Source of the DNA: Pseudomonas sp. CCC3.1
Lineage (GTDB): Bacteria > Pseudomonadota > Gammaproteobacteria > Pseudomonadales > Pseudomonadaceae
Direction: 5' to 3'
DNA length: 64,000 nucleotides
Assembly (NCBI RefSeq): GCF_034347405.1
Contig: NZ_CP133778.1
Coordinates: forward strand, 4,282,501 to 4,346,500
The position numbers and the translations under genes are program-made. The notes beneath the pieces were generated by a model. That model worked only from the letters and a program-made list of their open reading frames with translations. It made no database searches and had not been told where the DNA came from. Shown here piece by piece: positions 8,688 through 16,872 of this stretch (the stretch's first letter is position 1; every line of letters begins with the position of its first letter).

Positions 8688-11012
8688 TTAATTCAACCAG
8701 CCCTTGACCCAATCCATCACGGCTTCGCCTGTCGCTGGCGCCTGCGCGCTGCAACCGGCCCCCGCAGGCGGCTCACTGCCGCGAATATACGGCATCTGCA
8801 CCGCACCCGGGCAGTCGGCGGCAGAGCCTTGCCCGGTATGCGGGTCAATCCAGGCCTGAACAATGTTGTCCGGCTGCGGCATATCAAGCGGCAATGGATC
8901 AGCCTTGCTCATAAAGCTGGTCCACACCTGCAAAGCACCGCTCGCGCCAGTAAAGGGCGTTTTGCCGTTGTCATCACGGCCCAGCCACACCACCGCCAGC
9001 AAGTCCTGACTGAAACCTGCGAACCAGCTGTCACGCGAATCGTTACTGGTACCGGTTTTACCCGCTAACGTGAGATTTTTCGGCAACACGTTATAGACCG
9101 AACGCCCCGTACCTTCGCGCATCACGTGCTGCATCGCGGTCTGAATCAGGTAAATAGAAGCCGGGTCGAAGCGCTGCTGGATCTGAAACGGATAACGTTT
9201 CAGCGGCTGACCTTCAGCCGTCAACACACTGCGAATGCCGCGCATTGGCGTATTAAAGCCACCGTTGGCCAATGTCTGATACATCGTCGCCACTTCCATC
9301 GGGCTCAGAGCCCCGGCGCCCAGCAGCATCGATGGGAACGCTGGAAACTCGCGTTCAACACCAAGCCGCGCAAGCGTCTTGAGCACATTAGGCACACCGA
9401 CTTGCTGCCCCAACCGAACGGTACCGAGGTTGTAGGAGTTCATCATCGACTGATACAGGAAAATCGTGCCGTGCGAGCGCCGGTCATAGTTCTGAGGCGT
9501 CCAGACCTGGCCATCGGCTCCTTTGATCGATATCGGTTCATCCGACAACCAACTCGTCAGCGTGAACTGGCTCGGCCGCTCAAGCGCCGTCAGATAGACC
9601 GCCGGCTTGATCAACGAACCAATTGGGCGAACCGCATCCAGTGCCCGGTTGAAACCCGCGTAGCCTGGCAAGCGGCTGCCGATCAACGCTTGAACTTCAC
9701 CGGTTTCAGGGTTGGTCACCACCATCGCCGCTTCGACTTCATCCGAGCCTTTGCGCCCGGCCAGACGCTTAAACGTATCGCCAACCGCCGCCTCAGATTT
9801 CATCTGCAGAATCGGATCGAAACTGGTGAAGATCCGCAGCCCTTCTTCGGTCAAGTCTTCGTCGCGATAATCCTCACGCAGTTGACGTTTGACAAGGTCC
9901 AGGAAGCCCGGGAACGAGCTGTCCGCCAGACTGCCTCGCTTAGTCACACCCAGCGGCATCTTCTTGGCAGCGGCAACCTGCTCGGCAGTCGCAACACCCT
10001 GCTGTTCCAGCAAATCGAGCACCAGGTTACGGCGCTCTAGCGCCCGTTCAGGGTAACGACGCGGGTTGTAAGCAGAAGGCCCCTTGACCATTCCCACCAG
10101 CAACGCCACTTGGTGCAGCTTGAGTTCAGACAACGGCTGACTGAAGAAGAACTGACTGGCCAAGCCAAAACCGTGCACGGCACGCTGGCCGTCCTGGCCG
10201 ACAAACACCTCATTGAGGTAAGCCTCAAGGATCTCGCGCTTGTCGTAGTGCATCTCCAACAGCAACGCCATCATCGCTTCGGTCAGTTTGCGGGTCAGGC
10301 TGCGCTCGTTGGTCAGGTAGAAGTTCTTAACCAACTGTTGCGTCAACGTACTGCCGCCCTGGCGCATTTGCCCGGACGATGTGTTGACCCACATGGCCCG
10401 AATGATCGACTTGGGCGACACACCAAAGTGATGATAAAAATCGCGGTCTTCTACCGCTACCAGCGTATCGAGCAGGTACGGCGGTGCTTGATCGATATTG
10501 ATCAGAATGCGGTCTTCAAGGTTCTTCGGATAAATACCGCCAATCAACAGCGGCTCAAGCCGTACAACGGGCAACTTGGCGCCGTTGGTCGCGGAAAGTT
10601 CTGATACATAGTCGCCAGAAAAGCGCACACGCACTGGCTGCGCCTGCTCAGCGCCTTCATAAAACTGGAAGCCTCGCGTGTTGAGGTCAACCGTGTTGCC
10701 ATTTACCGAAGCCGCGCCGGGGCCATTGACCACACTTTCGCGGCGATAGCCCAGCGCATCGAGCTCCGTCAGGAAGTCGTTCTTACTCAGCTTTTGGCCG
10801 ACGAACAGCTCCAGCGGTCGCGCATAAACCTTGGCAGGGATGCTCCAGCGCTTACCGGAGAACTTCTCCTGAACGATGGCATCGAGGTAAACAGCAAAAC
10901 CTGCCAGCACAACCAGGCCGACGAGGCTGAGCTTCAGGGCCCAGCCCAGCCAGGGCCGAAGGCCGCCAGAAGGACGTTTGGAGCGAGTGCGGGGGGATCG
11001 AGTTCGAGTCAT
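8688..11012 (-). CDS. mrcB: penicillin-binding protein 1B, bifunctional glycosyltransferase/transpeptidase
   Basis: A 774-residue class A PBP that polymerises lipid II and cross-links peptidoglycan. In order: basic cytoplasmic tail (1-22), one membrane helix (about 24-44), the UB2H region for activator docking (about 60-150), the GT51 domain with catalytic E188 in AVEDRDFYHHFG, and the transpeptidase with S466-L-I-K469, S526-Y-N528 and K652-T-G654. All catalytic motifs are intact. Its activator lpoP follows directly. No Shine-Dalgarno precedes the ATG; instead a TATAAT ends 8 bp before it (see the promoter entry). Confidence 0.97.
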   Translation of the reverse strand: MTRTRSPRTRSKRPSGGLRPWLGWALKLSLVGLVVLAGFAVYLDAIVQEKFSGKRWSIPAKVYARPLELFVGQKLSKNDFLTELDALGYRRESVVNGPGAASVNGNTVDLNTRGFQFYEGAEQAQPVRVRFSGDYVSELSATNGAKLPVVRLEPLLIGGIYPKNLEDRILINIDQAPPYLLDTLVAVEDRDFYHHFGVSPKSIIRAMWVNTSSGQMRQGGSTLTQQLVKNFYLTNERSLTRKLTEAMMALLLEMHYDKREILEAYLNEVFVGQDGQRAVHGFGLASQFFFSQPLSELKLHQVALLVGMVKGPSAYNPRRYPERALERRNLVLDLLEQQGVATAEQVAAAKKMPLGVTKRGSLADSSFPGFLDLVKRQLREDYRDEDLTEEGLRIFTSFDPILQMKSEAAVGDTFKRLAGRKGSDEVEAAMVVTNPETGEVQALIGSRLPGYAGFNRALDAVRPIGSLIKPAVYLTALERPSQFTLTSWLSDEPISIKGADGQVWTPQNYDRRSHGTIFLYQSMMNSYNLGTVRLGQQVGVPNVLKTLARLGVEREFPAFPSMLLGAGALSPMEVATMYQTLANGGFNTPMRGIRSVLTAEGQPLKRYPFQIQQRFDPASIYLIQTAMQHVMREGTGRSVYNVLPKNLTLAGKTGTSNDSRDSWFAGFSQDLLAVVWLGRDDNGKTPFTGASGALQVWTSFMSKADPLPLDMPQPDNIVQAWIDPHTGQGSAADCPGAVQMPYIRGSEPPAGAGCSAQAPATGEAVMDWVKGWLN

Positions 11013-11020
11013 GGCGCGAG

Positions 11021-11026
11021 ATTATA
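11021..11026 (-). promoter_or_regulatory. -10 box immediately upstream of mrcB
   Basis: A consensus TATAAT on the minus strand ends 8 bp before the mrcB ATG, so transcription would begin at or within 2 nt of the start codon. The -35 region is poor (about TGATGA). If real, it predicts a leaderless or near-leaderless mRNA. Confidence 0.45.
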
Positions 11027-11127
11027 CGCACTTTGCTCATGTTCATCATGCGCGTCCGGCGGTTTGCACGACCGCTGTCAACAGCCATAATGGCGCATCG
11101 AATTTTCCCGCCTTAGAAGGACCGCCT

Positions 11128-12684
11128 GTGAGCCAGAACCTGATTGCCGCGTTACAAAACTCGAAGTTATACCCGCACGAAGCAAACGGGTTTCAGGTTA
11201 TCGAGACCCACATTTCCTGGGTCATCCTCACCGGGCCCTATGCCTACAAACTCAAAAAACCGGTTAACTTCGGCTTTCTTGACTTCACCAAACTCAACGA
11301 CCGCGAATTCTTTTGCAACGAAGAACTGCGCCTCAACCAACGCCTGACCGAAGGTCTGTACCTCGACGTATTGCCAATCACCGGCACCGTTGAAGCGCCC
11401 CAACTGGGCGGTGATGGCCCAGTCATCGAATACGCGCTGAAAATGCGCCAATTCCCACAAAGCCAACTGCTGAGCACACTGCAAGCCAATGGCGAACTGA
11501 CTGCCGCGCACATCGACGAGATGGCCCAGCAAATCGCCCATTTCCATGCGCATGCCCCGCATGTTGCGCTGGATCACCATCAAGGCACGCCCGAAGCCGT
11601 CATGGAGCCGGTGCGTCAGAACTTCGACCAGATTCGCCCTTTCCTTTCGGACAAGGCCGACTTGCAGCAACTCGACGCACTCCAGGCCTGGGCTGAAGCC
11701 AGCTTCACCCGCCTCAAACCGCTTCTGGAGCAGCGCAAGGCAGCAGGCTTTATCCGCGAATGCCACGGTGATATTCACTTGGGCAACGCAACCATGCTCG
11801 ACGGCAAGGTGGTGATTTTCGACTGTATCGAATTCAACGAGCCTTTCCGCTTTACGGACGTGTACGCCGACGCAGCGTTCCTGGCCATGGACCTTGAAGA
11901 CCGTGGCCTTAAATCCCTGGCACGACGTTTTGTCAGCCAGTACCTGGAACTGACTGGCGACTACCAAGGCCTTGAGCTGCTGAACTTCTATAAAGCCTAC
12001 CGCGCTCTGGTTCGCGCCAAAGTCAGCCTGTTCAGCATGCCAGCCGAGGCCAGCGCCGTTCAGCGCGCCGCCACACTGCGCCAATACCGCAACTACGCCA
12101 ACCTGGCGGAAAGCTACAGCACGATTCCTTCACGCTTCCTGACCATTACCCATGGCGTTTCGGCTGTCGGTAAAAGCTCCGTTGCCATGCGTCTGGTTGA
12201 ATCTCTGGGGGCCATTCGTTTGCGCTCCGACGTTGTCCGCAAACAATTGTTCGGCGAACAAAACACGGACAACGCCGTCGGCCAAGGCATTTACAGCGCC
12301 GACGCCAGCGCTGCTACCTACAACAAACTGCATGAACTGGCTGGCATCGTTCTGCGTGCAGGTTTCCCCGTGGTCATTGACGCGACCTATCTCAATCGCG
12401 AGCAACGCGATGCCGCAGCCAAAGTGGCAGAGGCCACTGGCGTACCGTGTCTGATCCTCGATTGCACCGCGCCAGACGCCGTGATCGAAGGCTGGCTGGC
12501 TCATCGCAAAAGCATTGGCAACGACCCATCGGACGCAACCATTGAAGTCGTGAAAGCACAACAAGCTAGCCGCGAAGCGCTAGGCGCGGATGAAATCCTG
12601 CGCAGCAAGCGCGTTGAAACCAACAACAGCAAAAGCCTCGATACGCTGATTAGCGATATCCGCCAACGCCTACCTGGTCTATAA
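11128..12684 (+). CDS. fusion of aminoglycoside-phosphotransferase-like kinase and P-loop ATPase/kinase
   Basis: A 518-residue protein of two domains. The N-terminal half (1-330) is an APH/choline-kinase-like fold with HGD at 213-215, N220 and D232 in a Brenner-type motif (HGDIHLGN, then VIFDCIEF). The C-terminal half (335-518) is an AAA_33/zeta-toxin-like P-loop kinase with Walker A GVSAVGKSS (343-351). The substrate is unknown; homologues are annotated as bifunctional aminoglycoside phosphotransferase/ATP-binding proteins, but antibiotic resistance is not implied. The start is GTG at 11128, preceded by AGAAGGA. It diverges from mrcB across 115 bp. Confidence 0.85.
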   Translation: MSQNLIAALQNSKLYPHEANGFQVIETHISWVILTGPYAYKLKKPVNFGFLDFTKLNDREFFCNEELRLNQRLTEGLYLDVLPITGTVEAPQLGGDGPVIEYALKMRQFPQSQLLSTLQANGELTAAHIDEMAQQIAHFHAHAPHVALDHHQGTPEAVMEPVRQNFDQIRPFLSDKADLQQLDALQAWAEASFTRLKPLLEQRKAAGFIRECHGDIHLGNATMLDGKVVIFDCIEFNEPFRFTDVYADAAFLAMDLEDRGLKSLARRFVSQYLELTGDYQGLELLNFYKAYRALVRAKVSLFSMPAEASAVQRAATLRQYRNYANLAESYSTIPSRFLTITHGVSAVGKSSVAMRLVESLGAIRLRSDVVRKQLFGEQNTDNAVGQGIYSADASAATYNKLHELAGIVLRAGFPVVIDATYLNREQRDAAAKVAEATGVPCLILDCTAPDAVIEGWLAHRKSIGNDPSDATIEVVKAQQASREALGADEILRSKRVETNNSKSLDTLISDIRQRLPGL

Positions 12685-12694
12685 GTGCGGGTAC

Positions 12695-12725
12695 GCGCCG
12701 CGAAACTGCAAGGGTTTCGCGGCGC
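12695..12725 (+). terminator. strong hairpin after the kinase/ATPase gene
   Basis: GCGCCGCGAAAC and GTTTCGCGGCGC form a perfect 12 bp stem just after the stop at 12684. There is no T-run after it, so it may stabilise the 3' end or terminate weakly. Confidence 0.5.
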
Positions 12726-12739
12726 ACCAATAGTGGCAC

Positions 12740-12745
12740 TATAAT
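12740..12745 (+). promoter_or_regulatory. candidate -10 box for the pentapeptide gene
   Basis: A consensus TATAAT lies 32 bp before the ATG and ahead of an AGGAGA ribosome site (about 12765-12770). No good -35 hexamer is visible 16-19 bp upstream, where the region is part of the hairpin. Confidence 0.4.
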
Positions 12746-12776
12746 ACTAGCGCGCACATCCATCAGGAGACGCCCC

Positions 12777-13118
12777 ATGAGCCGCCCAGCCTTGCTTGAA
12801 TCGGCGCTCTACTCGTTACTGCATAAAGACGATATCAACGGGTTTAACCAACAGCGCCCACCCGGACGCATCGATATGCGCGGCGGAGACTTTCGCGGGC
12901 TGGACTTGCGAACGTTAAATGCCGATGAGGTGGACTTTACCGATGGCTACTTTCGCTCGGCAGATCTGCGCGGCGTGGACTTGCGTCATACGTGTCTCGA
13001 AGGTGCCAGCCTCGCCCATGCGCAAATTTCAGGCGCGTATTTCCCGGTCGAGCTGACGGCTGATGAAATTCTGATGTCAGTCAATTTCGGCACGCGTTTG
13101 CGCTACCGCCCCAAATAA
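12777..13118 (+). CDS. small pentapeptide-repeat protein
   Basis: A 113-residue protein with a run of A(D/N)LxX-type five-residue repeats (about 42-90: GLDLR, SADLR, GVDLR, GASLA), which would fold as a short right-handed quadrilateral beta helix. There is no signal peptide. Longer members such as Qnr and MfpA mimic DNA and bind gyrase, but this one is too short and too degenerate to assign that role. The function is unknown. It is conserved at this position between mrcB and prrF in related pseudomonads, as I recall. Confidence 0.8.
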   Translation: MSRPALLESALYSLLHKDDINGFNQQRPPGRIDMRGGDFRGLDLRTLNADEVDFTDGYFRSADLRGVDLRHTCLEGASLAHAQISGAYFPVELTADEILMSVNFGTRLRYRPK

Positions 13119-13363
13119 AGCAAATACGACACCCGTTCCAACACACGCGCGGCGTTGGGCTGGGACTCTATGCGCGTGGCAGATGCTCTAGCCTCGGCAT
13201 CTCAACGATTTACTCAGATTGGCCTAGCGCAAACTTCTTCCTACCTACCCCCTGCTTGTTCCAAAACCGACTAACGCACGGCGATTTTCCTATCAGCCGC
13301 TACACTCAGAGAAATTCGTTTTATCTCGTACACGCTGAGCTCACGCCGTCGCAAGGAGGGCTG

Positions 13364-13636
13364 ATGCACGATGAACTCCAGCATCTGAAAAACCTTGGAA
13401 AAACCTCAGCACAATGGCTGCACGCGGTCGGCATTCACAGTGCCTCGGACTTAAGGCGCCTTGGCGCGGTTGATGCCTACCGAGCCGTCAAGGCTCGAGG
13501 CTTTCGAGCATCGAAAGTGCTGCTGTATGCCATTGAAGGAGCCCTGCTGGACGTTCACTGGAACGACATTCCGACGGAGCGAAAAGCGTTTCTGAACAAG
13601 CAGGTGGAGAGTTTGTCGACGCTGAAAAAAAGCTAG
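13364..13636 (+). CDS. TfoX/Sxy C-terminal domain protein
   Basis: A 90-residue protein consisting only of the TfoX C-terminal helical domain. The signature is LKNLGKTSAQWLHAVGI followed by GAVDAYRAVKARG. Full-length TfoX/Sxy (about 200 residues) regulates competence genes; this single-domain form lacks the N-terminal domain, so competence control should not be assumed. The helix-hairpin-like fold suggests nucleic-acid or protein binding. I start at the ATG at 13364, preceded by AAGGAGGG; an upstream in-frame extension of 36 codons has no ribosome site and reads through the promoter area. Confidence 0.8.
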   Translation: MHDELQHLKNLGKTSAQWLHAVGIHSASDLRRLGAVDAYRAVKARGFRASKVLLYAIEGALLDVHWNDIPTERKAFLNKQVESLSTLKKS

Positions 13637-13681
13637 CCGGCACCGTTTATCGGGGCCGCAGAAAAAGCTCAAAAACAGGTG

Positions 13682-13709
13682 TTGACTTGAAAATGAGAAT
13701 TGTTATTAT
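13682..13709 (+). promoter_or_regulatory. PrrF promoter with overlapping Fur box
   Basis: The -35 is TTGACT (13682-13687) and the -10 is TATTAT (13704-13709), with a 16 bp spacer. The spacer and -10 are covered by GAAAATGAGAATTGTTATTA (13689-13708), a good match to the Fur consensus. Iron-loaded Fur would therefore block RNA polymerase directly. The predicted start is near 13716. Confidence 0.85.
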
Positions 13710-13716
13710 TACGCCA

Positions 13717-13829
13717 TCTGGTCGCGAGACCAGTCGATCTTCTGGAAGGCCCTTGGTTCGGACTCTCAGAAAATCTCCTCATCAGGCTAATCACGGTTAT
13801 TTGACCCGGCTCTTGCCGGGTCTTTTTTT
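13717..13829 (+). ncRNA. prrF: PrrF iron-responsive small RNA
   Basis: About 113 nt. It has the 5' hairpin CTGGTCGCGAGACCAG (13718-13733), the conserved core between 13745 and 13795 that base-pairs with target mRNAs, and a terminator GACCCGGCTCTTGCCGGGTC followed by T7 (13803-13829). PrrF RNAs accumulate when iron is scarce and, with Hfq, repress mRNAs for iron-using proteins such as SodB and TCA-cycle enzymes. Only one copy is present here, unlike the tandem prrF1-prrF2 of P. aeruginosa. It keeps the location next to the phu haem-uptake genes. Confidence 0.93.
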
Positions 13830-13881
13830 GCCCATAAAAAGCTATCTGTAAAGCGTAAAGCCAGTCAGTTAACGCATACCT

Positions 13882-13973
13882 CCTGTGGGAGTGGGCTTGC
13901 CCGCGCTGCTATCGACGCGGCTTAACAGGAAAACCGCATCGCCTGCTTCGCTGGCAAGCCAGACTCCCACAGG
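13882..13973. repeat. REPIN-like palindromic element (GTGGGAG class)
   Basis: Two inverted copies of a REP sequence: CCTGTGGGAGTGGGCTTGCC at the left and its near-complement ending ACTCCCACAGG at the right, about 45 bp apart. This is the commonest REP family of P. fluorescens-group genomes, mobilised by RAYT transposases acting in trans. It lies between prrF and the phuV stop, which it may help to insulate. Confidence 0.8.
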
Positions 13974-14023
13974 GTTCTCGCTGCATTTAAAACAGCATTC
14001 GCTTAACTGACTGGCACGCCCAA

Positions 14024-14791
14024 TCAGCGCGCAATAATCACCGGATGCCCTAACTCCGGGTGCGGCTGAACCAACACATCCAGACCAAACACCGCTTTCA
14101 GCAAGTGCGGCTGCAACACCTGTTGCGGGCAATCCAGCGCGCGTGGGCAGCCGTCTTCGAGCAGCAGCACGCGATCGCAATAACGCGCCGCCAGGTTCAA
14201 GTCATGCAGGATGATCAAGACCGCTGCACCGCGATCCGCGAATGCACGAATGGCTTTCAACGTTGTGTGCTGATGCAAAGGGTCAAGCATCGAGGTTGGC
14301 TCATCGAGCAAAAGAATTTGCCCATTTTGCCCCGGCCATAATTGCGCCAGCACCCGCGCCAAATGAACCCGCTGTCGCTCTCCACCCGACAAGGCCAGGT
14401 AGCTGCGACCTGTTAGATGTTCGACATCGGCCGCCTGCAAGGCCGCGCAGATAATCTCGGCGTCACGCACGCTCCCGGTCTGATGCGGCAAGCGGCCCAT
14501 GCCAACCACTTCTTCAACACGAAACGCGAAGTCCAAAGTCGAGGTTTGCGGCAACACAGCAAGTCGTTGCGCCCGCTCGCCGCCCTTCCATTGACTCAAC
14601 GCCTGATCATCCAGCCAGACCTGCCCTTCGGTCGGTGCCAACTCCCCGCACAACGCCGCCAATAGCGTGCTTTTACCCGCACCGTTGGGGCCCAGCACGC
14701 CCAATACTTCGCCCGGACGAACATCGAGGCTGACATCGGCCAGTACCACTTTTGAACCGCGGCGAATCTGCAAATTTTCTGTGCGTAGCAT
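14024..14791 (-). CDS. phuV: haem ABC transporter ATP-binding protein
   Basis: A 255-residue ATPase of the HmuV/PhuV type that powers haem import across the inner membrane. Walker A GPNGAGKST is at 34-42, the signature LSGGE at 134-138, and the Walker B region ends in DE at 163-164. It overlaps the permease gene by one base (TGATG). It is the last gene of phuTUV. The PhuV name rests on the phuTU neighbours and on synteny with the prrF-phu locus of P. aeruginosa. Confidence 0.93.
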   Translation of the reverse strand: MLRTENLQIRRGSKVVLADVSLDVRPGEVLGVLGPNGAGKSTLLAALCGELAPTEGQVWLDDQALSQWKGGERAQRLAVLPQTSTLDFAFRVEEVVGMGRLPHQTGSVRDAEIICAALQAADVEHLTGRSYLALSGGERQRVHLARVLAQLWPGQNGQILLLDEPTSMLDPLHQHTTLKAIRAFADRGAAVLIILHDLNLAARYCDRVLLLEDGCPRALDCPQQVLQPHLLKAVFGLDVLVQPHPELGHPVIIAR

Positions 14792-15828
14792 CAGTGGCGG
14801 CCTCGCAACAGCAAGTAAAGGAAAAACGGCGCGCCCAAAAACGCAGTCACAATACCAATCGGCAGCTCTGCCGGCGCCAAGGCCAGACGCGCAATCAGAT
14901 CGGCAAACAGCAGCAAAGCCGCGCCAGCCAATACAGACGCTGGCAACAACACCCGATGATCAGGGCCCGCCAGCAATCGCACCAAATGCGGCACAACCAA
15001 CCCGACAAAACCAATCATGCCGGCCGCTGCCACCGCCGCACCGACGCCCAACGCGGTGCAAAACACTAACTCACGCTTCAGACCTTCGACATTGACGCCC
15101 AGATGATTGGCTTCAGACTCACCCAGTAACAACGCATTCAGCGCACTGGCGCGGCGTGGCAGCCACAAGGCAACGCCCACAGTGACAATCAGCAGAGGCC
15201 ACAGACGGGAATAACTGGCGCCGTTCAGGCTGCCCAGATTCCAGAACGTCAGTGTGCGCAACGTGGCGTCATCGGCCAGGTAAGTAAACAACCCGACGGC
15301 CGAGCTGGCCAAGGCCGTCAACGCGATACCCGCCAGCAACATCACCGCAACATTGGTCTGGCCGTTACGTCGCCCAAGCCGGTACACCAGCGCGGTCACA
15401 CCCAACCCACCGAGAAACGCACAGATCGACAGCAGATACGGCCCCATGACGTCTGGCAGCCCGCCAAATGCCGCACCGCCCACAATCGCAATCGCCGCCC
15501 CTAACGCGGCGCCACTGGACACACCCACCAAGCCCGGGTCGGCCAGAGGGTTACGAAACAGCCCTTGCATCGCCACGCCTGACAGCGCCAGCACACCGCC
15601 GACTGCCAGCCCGAGGAGTGTCCGGGGCAAACGAATCTGCCCCAGAATCAACTCGGCCTGCTCCAACCCTTGCCCCTGAATCGGCACGCCGATCAAACGC
15701 AGTGCAGCCCGCAACGTGTCAAATAACGGCAGGCTCACCGGCCCCAGCGCCAGCGATAACCAGATTGCCAGCAGACACAGTGCACTCAGCCCAATAAATA
15801 AAGGGCGCGGTTTTACCAGCGTCCTCAT
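14791..15828 (-). CDS. phuU: haem ABC transporter permease
   Basis: A 345-residue FecCD/BtuC-family permease with about ten membrane helices. The conserved GVAMQGLFRNPLADPGLVGVSSGA region is near residues 85-110, and the coupling helix region with LGESEANHLG lies near 232-241. It forms the inner-membrane channel for haem delivered by PhuT. It overlaps phuT by 4 bp (ATGA) and phuV by 1 bp, showing tight translational coupling. Confidence 0.93.
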   Translation of the reverse strand: MRTLVKPRPLFIGLSALCLLAIWLSLALGPVSLPLFDTLRAALRLIGVPIQGQGLEQAELILGQIRLPRTLLGLAVGGVLALSGVAMQGLFRNPLADPGLVGVSSGAALGAAIAIVGGAAFGGLPDVMGPYLLSICAFLGGLGVTALVYRLGRRNGQTNVAVMLLAGIALTALASSAVGLFTYLADDATLRTLTFWNLGSLNGASYSRLWPLLIVTVGVALWLPRRASALNALLLGESEANHLGVNVEGLKRELVFCTALGVGAAVAAAGMIGFVGLVVPHLVRLLAGPDHRVLLPASVLAGAALLLFADLIARLALAPAELPIGIVTAFLGAPFFLYLLLRGRH

Positions 15829-16700
15829 GGGTTGGCCGAAGCCGCTGGGTAAAATTCAGCAGTCAATTGCTTCAAACTGGCCGGCAAACGAGGGCCCAGG
15901 CCACCCACCAGAAGCGTTGGGTCCAACTCATAAATACGTGCGTTTTTGGCGGCGCGGGTCGAGGCCAGAATCGGGGTCTCCTTCATCAGCGCTTGACGTG
16001 CCGCATTCCCTGTCAGGCTGCGGTCTGCAAACACCAGCACTTCAGGGTTCAAACCTGCCAACGCTTCGGTGGAAAAAGGTTTGTAGCCGGTGTGAGTCGC
16101 CAGATTGTGCCCGCCCGCCTGAGTCAGCAACCAATCCGCTGCGGTGTCTTTGCCCGCGATCAACGGCTTGCCTCCCGCATGCCCGAGCAATAGCAACACA
16201 CCGGGTGACGCGTGATTCGCCTGCGCCTGTTTGACCTGCTGCTGGTGCTCGTCCAGCTGTTGTTGGTAAACCTTGAACACCTGCGCCGCCTGCGCCTCAT
16301 CGCCCAGCAGACGCCCCAGATGCGCGAGCGTGCCCTGCAGGGTTGCCAGGTCGGCCTCTGCCGAGAACATTTCGACCGGGACACCCGCACCGCGAATCTG
16401 CGCCAGAACAGGTGGCGGGCCCACTTCTTCGGTGCCGATCAATACATCCGGCTTCAAGCTTAAAATCCCTTCCGCCGAGAGCTGACGCTGATAGCCAATG
16501 CTGGGCAGGGATTTAAGTGATTCAGGATGTTGGCTGGTGGTATCGACCCCAACCAATTTAGACTCTGCGCCTAATGCGCTGACCCACTCCGAAAGCGCGC
16601 CCCCAGCGCTGACCCAACGTTGTGGCAACTCGCCAGCCAAGCTGGCATGACTGATCATAAGGCCTGCACAAAGCATTATCAGGCGGGTACTCAAGCGCAT
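15825..16700 (-). CDS. phuT: periplasmic haem-binding protein
   Basis: A 291-residue class III (TroA-like) substrate-binding protein. The signal peptide is MRLSTRLIMLCAGLMISHASLA at 1-22. I place the start at 16700 because AAGGAA precedes this ATG and the signal peptide then begins normally; an upstream start would add 12 polar residues. The two lobes contain the family motif GTEEVGPP and repeat helices. It hands haem to PhuUV. It lies divergently from the Rieske gene with a Fur-box-like site between them. Confidence 0.9.
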   Translation of the reverse strand: MRLSTRLIMLCAGLMISHASLAGELPQRWVSAGGALSEWVSALGAESKLVGVDTTSQHPESLKSLPSIGYQRQLSAEGILSLKPDVLIGTEEVGPPPVLAQIRGAGVPVEMFSAEADLATLQGTLAHLGRLLGDEAQAAQVFKVYQQQLDEHQQQVKQAQANHASPGVLLLLGHAGGKPLIAGKDTAADWLLTQAGGHNLATHTGYKPFSTEALAGLNPEVLVFADRSLTGNAARQALMKETPILASTRAAKNARIYELDPTLLVGGLGPRLPASLKQLTAEFYPAASANP

Positions 16701-16785
16701 ACAGGGCGTTCCTTGATAAGAGGGCTCACGGGACAACGGTTTACCGCGCAGTCAAAACAGCACATCGCAGAGCAAGCGGCCATTT

Positions 16786-16804
16786 GATAATTGTTTGCAT
16801 TTGC
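16786..16804. promoter_or_regulatory. candidate Fur box between phuT and the Rieske gene
   Basis: Read on the minus strand, GCAAATGCAAACAATTATC matches 13 of 19 bases of the Fur consensus. It lies 86 bp before phuT and 69 bp before the Rieske ATG, so one operator could control both directions. The assignment is by eye only. Confidence 0.5.
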
Positions 16805-16872
16805 ACGTCAACCTCTTAACCCGTACCCATACGCGCTATCTACCCAAAAATCAGGGTAGGTTAAGGATTGCA

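Noticed and set aside
11128..12684. Aminoglycoside resistance gene
   Set aside because: The APH-like fold is shared with many metabolic kinases, the protein is a conserved chromosomal fusion, and there are no mobile elements nearby.
13364..13636. Competence regulator TfoX
   Set aside because: Only the C-terminal domain is present, so I name the domain and not the function.
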